7,667 bases of DNA from contig CALBVQ010000188.1 of the NCBI GenBank assembly GCA_937969485.1, positions 1-7,667 on the forward strand, read 5' to 3'. Shown in pieces: positions 5,834 to 7,667 of this stretch. The stretch is from an uncultured Saprospiraceae bacterium. GTDB taxonomy: Bacteria; Bacteroidota; Bacteroidia; Chitinophagales; Saprospiraceae. Each line of letters begins with the position of its first letter. The stretch's first letter is position 1. The notes beneath the pieces were generated by a model. The model was not told the DNA's origin. It saw nothing but the letters and a program-made list of their open reading frames with translations, and ran no database searches. A program made the translations under genes and the position numbers.

Positions 5834-6712
5834 ATGGATATTGAATTTATAGATAGAGCAAGTGGAAAAATGGTAAAAGAAACCCCGCCAGGTGAATCTT
5901 TACTTAACTTCTTGTATAACAAACCAGTAGGAAAATTAGCGCTGGAGGTTCTTGTTAAAAGAAAATTCATTTCAAGTTGGTACGGAAAATTTATGGATAG
6001 CAAACGATCGCTAAAAAAAGTCCCTGACTTTGTTAAAGACTTACAGATCGACATGAGTGAATCCGTTAAGCAGATCGGCGAATTCACCTCATTTAACGAC
6101 TTTTTCTATAGAAAACTAAAACCTTCAGCGCGACCAATTGGCAAAGAAATAGTGTCGCCTGGAGATGGAAAGATTCTTGCTTTCTCAAACGCAAGTGAAG
6201 TAAACTCCTTCTATATCAAAGGAGCAGAATTCACACTTCCCCCATTTATTCAAGTGGCACCCTTAATCAATAAGTACCAAGATGCAGGTATGATTATCCT
6301 GCGTTTGGCACCGAATGACTATCATCGATATCACTTCCCTTACAAAGGACTAGCGCTAGAGCCAATTAAAGTAAGTGGCCCCTTGTATTCTGTCTCTCCG
6401 TATGCCTTGGTTGAAAATTTCACGAAAGTTTTCGTTGAGAACAAGCGCGAATTAACGGAACTTTCCACTGAGGACAAAGGCGACATGCTAATCATGCCCG
6501 TGGGTGCAACTATGGTGGGATCGATCGTTCAATCCTACAAAGGAGACTCTATGGTTGATAAAGGGGCGGAGATGGGCTATTTCGCATTTGGCGGGTCTAC
6601 GATCGTGATATTATTCGAAGCAGGTAAGGTGCAGATAGATGCCGATCTACTTGAAAACACTGCCAAAGGCATGGAGACAGGTGTCAAGATGGGAGAGAAA
6701 ATTGCAGAGTAG
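5834..6712 (+). CDS. psd: Phosphatidylserine decarboxylase proenzyme
   Basis: This 292-residue proenzyme converts phosphatidylserine to phosphatidylethanolamine at the inner membrane, the last step of PE synthesis. I chose ATG 5834 because family similarity begins just after it (GESLLNFLYNKPVGKL). The frame remains open upstream to a TTG at 5681, but those 51 residues do not look like Psd sequence. Visible family features, numbered from ATG 5834, are MDSKRSLKKVP (54-64), SFNDFFYRKLKPSARPI (86-102), SPGDGK with Asp111, and DYHRYHFP with His164 and His167. The self-cleavage motif GGST is at residues 253-256; cleavage before Ser255 (codon 6596-6598) would create the pyruvoyl group and split the chain into a long beta and a short alpha subunit of about 38 residues. 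The sequence resembles the shorter, type II (Clostridium-like) Psd group more than E. coli Psd. It is complete, and no pss gene is adjacent. Confidence 0.95.
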   Translation: MDIEFIDRASGKMVKETPPGESLLNFLYNKPVGKLALEVLVKRKFISSWYGKFMDSKRSLKKVPDFVKDLQIDMSESVKQIGEFTSFNDFFYRKLKPSARPIGKEIVSPGDGKILAFSNASEVNSFYIKGAEFTLPPFIQVAPLINKYQDAGMIILRLAPNDYHRYHFPYKGLALEPIKVSGPLYSVSPYALVENFTKVFVENKRELTELSTEDKGDMLIMPVGATMVGSIVQSYKGDSMVDKGAEMGYFAFGGSTIVILFEAGKVQIDADLLENTAKGMETGVKMGEKIAE

Positions 6713-6734
6713 CTTAAGCTCAACTAGGACCATC

Positions 6735-6761
6735 GATTGAATCAATTTCTTTAATTCAATC
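6735..6761 (+). terminator. Weak terminator-like hairpin after psd
   Basis: GATTGAAT (6735-6742) pairs perfectly with ATTCAATC (6754-6761) across an 11-base loop, 22 bases after the psd stop codon, and CTCAATTTT follows. The stem is AT-rich and the T tract is short, so termination would be inefficient if it occurs. A separate perfect palindrome, AGCTTAAGCT at 6711-6720, overlaps the psd stop codon. Confidence 0.3.
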
Positions 6762-6805
6762 TCTCAATTTTATCAATTTACATATCTTGGGCTAAAACTT
6801 TAGTT

Positions 6806-7303
6806 ATGCGTTACCTGACACCACTTTTCCTACTACTACTATTTATCTCATGCCGAGACTCATGCGGTGATTCTTGTGTGAATGATTCAATCTGTATAGA
6901 CGGAAATTGCTCATGTGAAGCAGGCTATGAAGGCGAATTTTGTGAAATCGAGACGCGTGGAAGCCTAATAGGATTTTGGAATGGAGGAGCAATGTGTGAC
7001 GGAGAGAATAGTGGAGGTATTACTATTGAAATAACAAGAGATCAGGGGAGCTTAATTAGAGTTGATGTTACTTTTCTTTTGACGAATCTGAGCCTAGGAT
7101 TAATACAATATCAAGTTGAACTCAACGGCTTTGTCAATGAAGCCGACAGCATCCTAATACCCGAAACGACTCTTCTCACTTCAAATAATCTTCTAATTAT
7201 TGATGGGACCGGCAGCCTTTCGGGAGATGTACTCACAATGAATATGAAGTTCATTATTCAGAATCAAGGTACTAGCAACTGTGTGTTTACGCTAGAGAAA
7301 TAG
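6806..7303 (+). CDS. Small lipoprotein with one EGF-like domain and a beta-rich C-terminal domain
   Basis: This is a 165-residue secreted lipoprotein of unknown function. The signal peptide ends in the lipobox LFISC, so Cys16 is the predicted lipid site. Residues 20-46 fit one EGF-like domain with six cysteines, C20, C24, C30, C35, C37 and C46, spaced C-x3-C-x5-C-x4-C-x-C-x8-C, including the typical GYEGEFC end. The remaining part (about 52-165) starts GSLIGFWNGGAMC and shows alternating beta strands, suggesting a small lipocalin-like barrel or sandwich; C64 and C159 could form a disulfide joining its ends. Such EGF-plus-beta lipoproteins are common in Bacteroidota, but no function is known to me. 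The ATG is fixed by the signal peptide. TATCTTGG at 6783-6790 is one base from the TAnnTTTG box and may be its promoter. The gene stands alone, followed by non-coding DNA. Confidence 0.85.
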   Translation: MRYLTPLFLLLLFISCRDSCGDSCVNDSICIDGNCSCEAGYEGEFCEIETRGSLIGFWNGGAMCDGENSGGITIEITRDQGSLIRVDVTFLLTNLSLGLIQYQVELNGFVNEADSILIPETTLLTSNNLLIIDGTGSLSGDVLTMNMKFIIQNQGTSNCVFTLEK

Positions 7304-7519
7304 TAATTGCCGTTATGGTGCAGAACGATTGAGGTGCAAGTTTGCGGATCACAATCTATTTTCAATTAGCAATAACAATAAGTTGGGCGAGTCCCATTGT
7401 CCTCATAAATGAGGCCATTGGGTCGGTGTTTTCCGCGTTTCGGCAGTCGCCTCATCACTCCACTATGTTTCGTGACAAGCGCTTCAAGTACCTCTCGCAA
7501 GATTATACCATTTTGATTT
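7304..7519. other. Non-coding region with a structured hairpin segment
   Basis: No credible gene is present on the forward strand. A perfect hairpin, CCTCAT-AA-ATGAGG, lies at 7401-7414, and the flanks GTCCCATTG (7391-7399) and CCATTGGGTC (7415-7424) can extend it with mismatches. On the minus strand an open frame of about 50 codons covers the second half, but it starts within the repeat and shows no family resemblance. From memory, segments with GGCGAGTCCC and GGGTCGG flanking a variable hairpin recur between Bacteroidota genes, so this may be a dispersed repeat; that is unverified. Confidence 0.4.
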
Positions 7520-7555
7520 AACCCGAATTATGCACTAGGTTTTCGTCAGGAGAGC
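7520..7555. repeat. Third copy of the left-end repeat
   Basis: AACCCGAATTATGCACTAGG followed by TTTTCGTCAGGAGAGC matches the left end at 28-63 at 33 of 36 positions, in the same orientation. It is closer to the element's end than the copy at 3939. The 181-bp hairpin interior does not follow it. Confidence 0.8.
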
Positions 7556-7667
7556 TTATACTAAAATTATGCATTAGAAAATTTATTACCTCTTGAACTT
7601 CCTGCGAAATATAGCGTTTCGCTCATTTTTACTCAATCACCCTAGCGATGCTTTGCCTCATTCGTAA
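7556..7667. repeat. Possible degenerate relative of the 117-bp repeat, reverse orientation
   Basis: AAATTATGCATTAG (7565-7578) resembles the element end again, and the stretch from about 7615 onward (TTCGCTC, TTTACTC, CCCTAG, GCTTTGCC) lines up loosely, in order, with the reverse complement of the 117-bp unit (TTCGTT, ATACTC, GCTAAGG, CTTGCG). No gene is seen. The window ends inside this stretch, so its extent is unknown. Confidence 0.3.

Noticed and set aside
5632..6087. 151-codon reverse open frame over the psd start
   Set aside because: It overlaps conserved Psd sequence on the other strand and shows no domain.
7382..7388. GTTGGGC as part of an integron attC site
   Set aside because: No matching RYYYAAC partner was found within a plausible distance on either strand, and there is no integrase in the window.
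7360..7519. Reverse open frame of about 50 codons with an Arg/Lys/Pro-rich product
   Set aside because: It is short, crosses the structured hairpin segment and begins at the repeat; no family resemblance supports it.

Overview
The window reads as chromosomal DNA of an AT-rich member of the Bacteroidota, probably a marine or environmental Cytophagia- or Flavobacteriia-type organism. Three things point there. There are two short lipoproteins with SPII signals. An ECF sigma factor overlaps a gene for a protein that has an inner-membrane helix at one end and a probable outer-membrane beta-barrel at the other. The ABC-F gene also has a TAnnTTTG-type -7 promoter box upstream. No gene allows a firmer placement, and the genus is not claimed.

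Layout. Positions 1-459 are repeat DNA. First comes a 181-bp element with inverted ends and a long nested hairpin, then a 117-bp unit present twice in tandem, then a second copy of the right-hand inverted end. A three-gene block on the + strand follows (653-3939): an acidic lipoprotein built of four cysteine-bracketed repeat modules, a strong intrinsic terminator, an ECF sigma factor, and a predicted dual-membrane-spanning anti-sigma factor that overlaps the sigma gene by 14 bp. This block ends against a convergent ABC-F ATPase gene (3975-5609, - strand). The 35-bp gap between the two stop codons consists almost entirely of a solo copy of the element's left end. The ABC-F gene is divergent from psd (phosphatidylserine decarboxylase, + strand), with a palindrome and a promoter-like box between them. 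A short EGF-like lipoprotein follows. The last 364 bp are non-coding and hold a structured hairpin segment, a third copy of the left-end repeat and a degenerate repeat-like tail.

How the parts may work together. The sigma/anti-sigma pair looks like an envelope-sensing system in which one polypeptide links the outer membrane to a cytoplasmic sigma factor. Such dual-membrane-spanning anti-sigma factors are known from Bacteroides thetaiotaomicron, where they influence outer-membrane vesiculation. The repeat-module lipoprotein directly upstream, separated only by a terminator, is a candidate partner, ligand or target of this pair. That link rests on gene order alone. The ABC-F protein (ribosome-associated) and Psd (phosphatidylethanolamine synthesis) are housekeeping genes with no evident tie to the signalling block.
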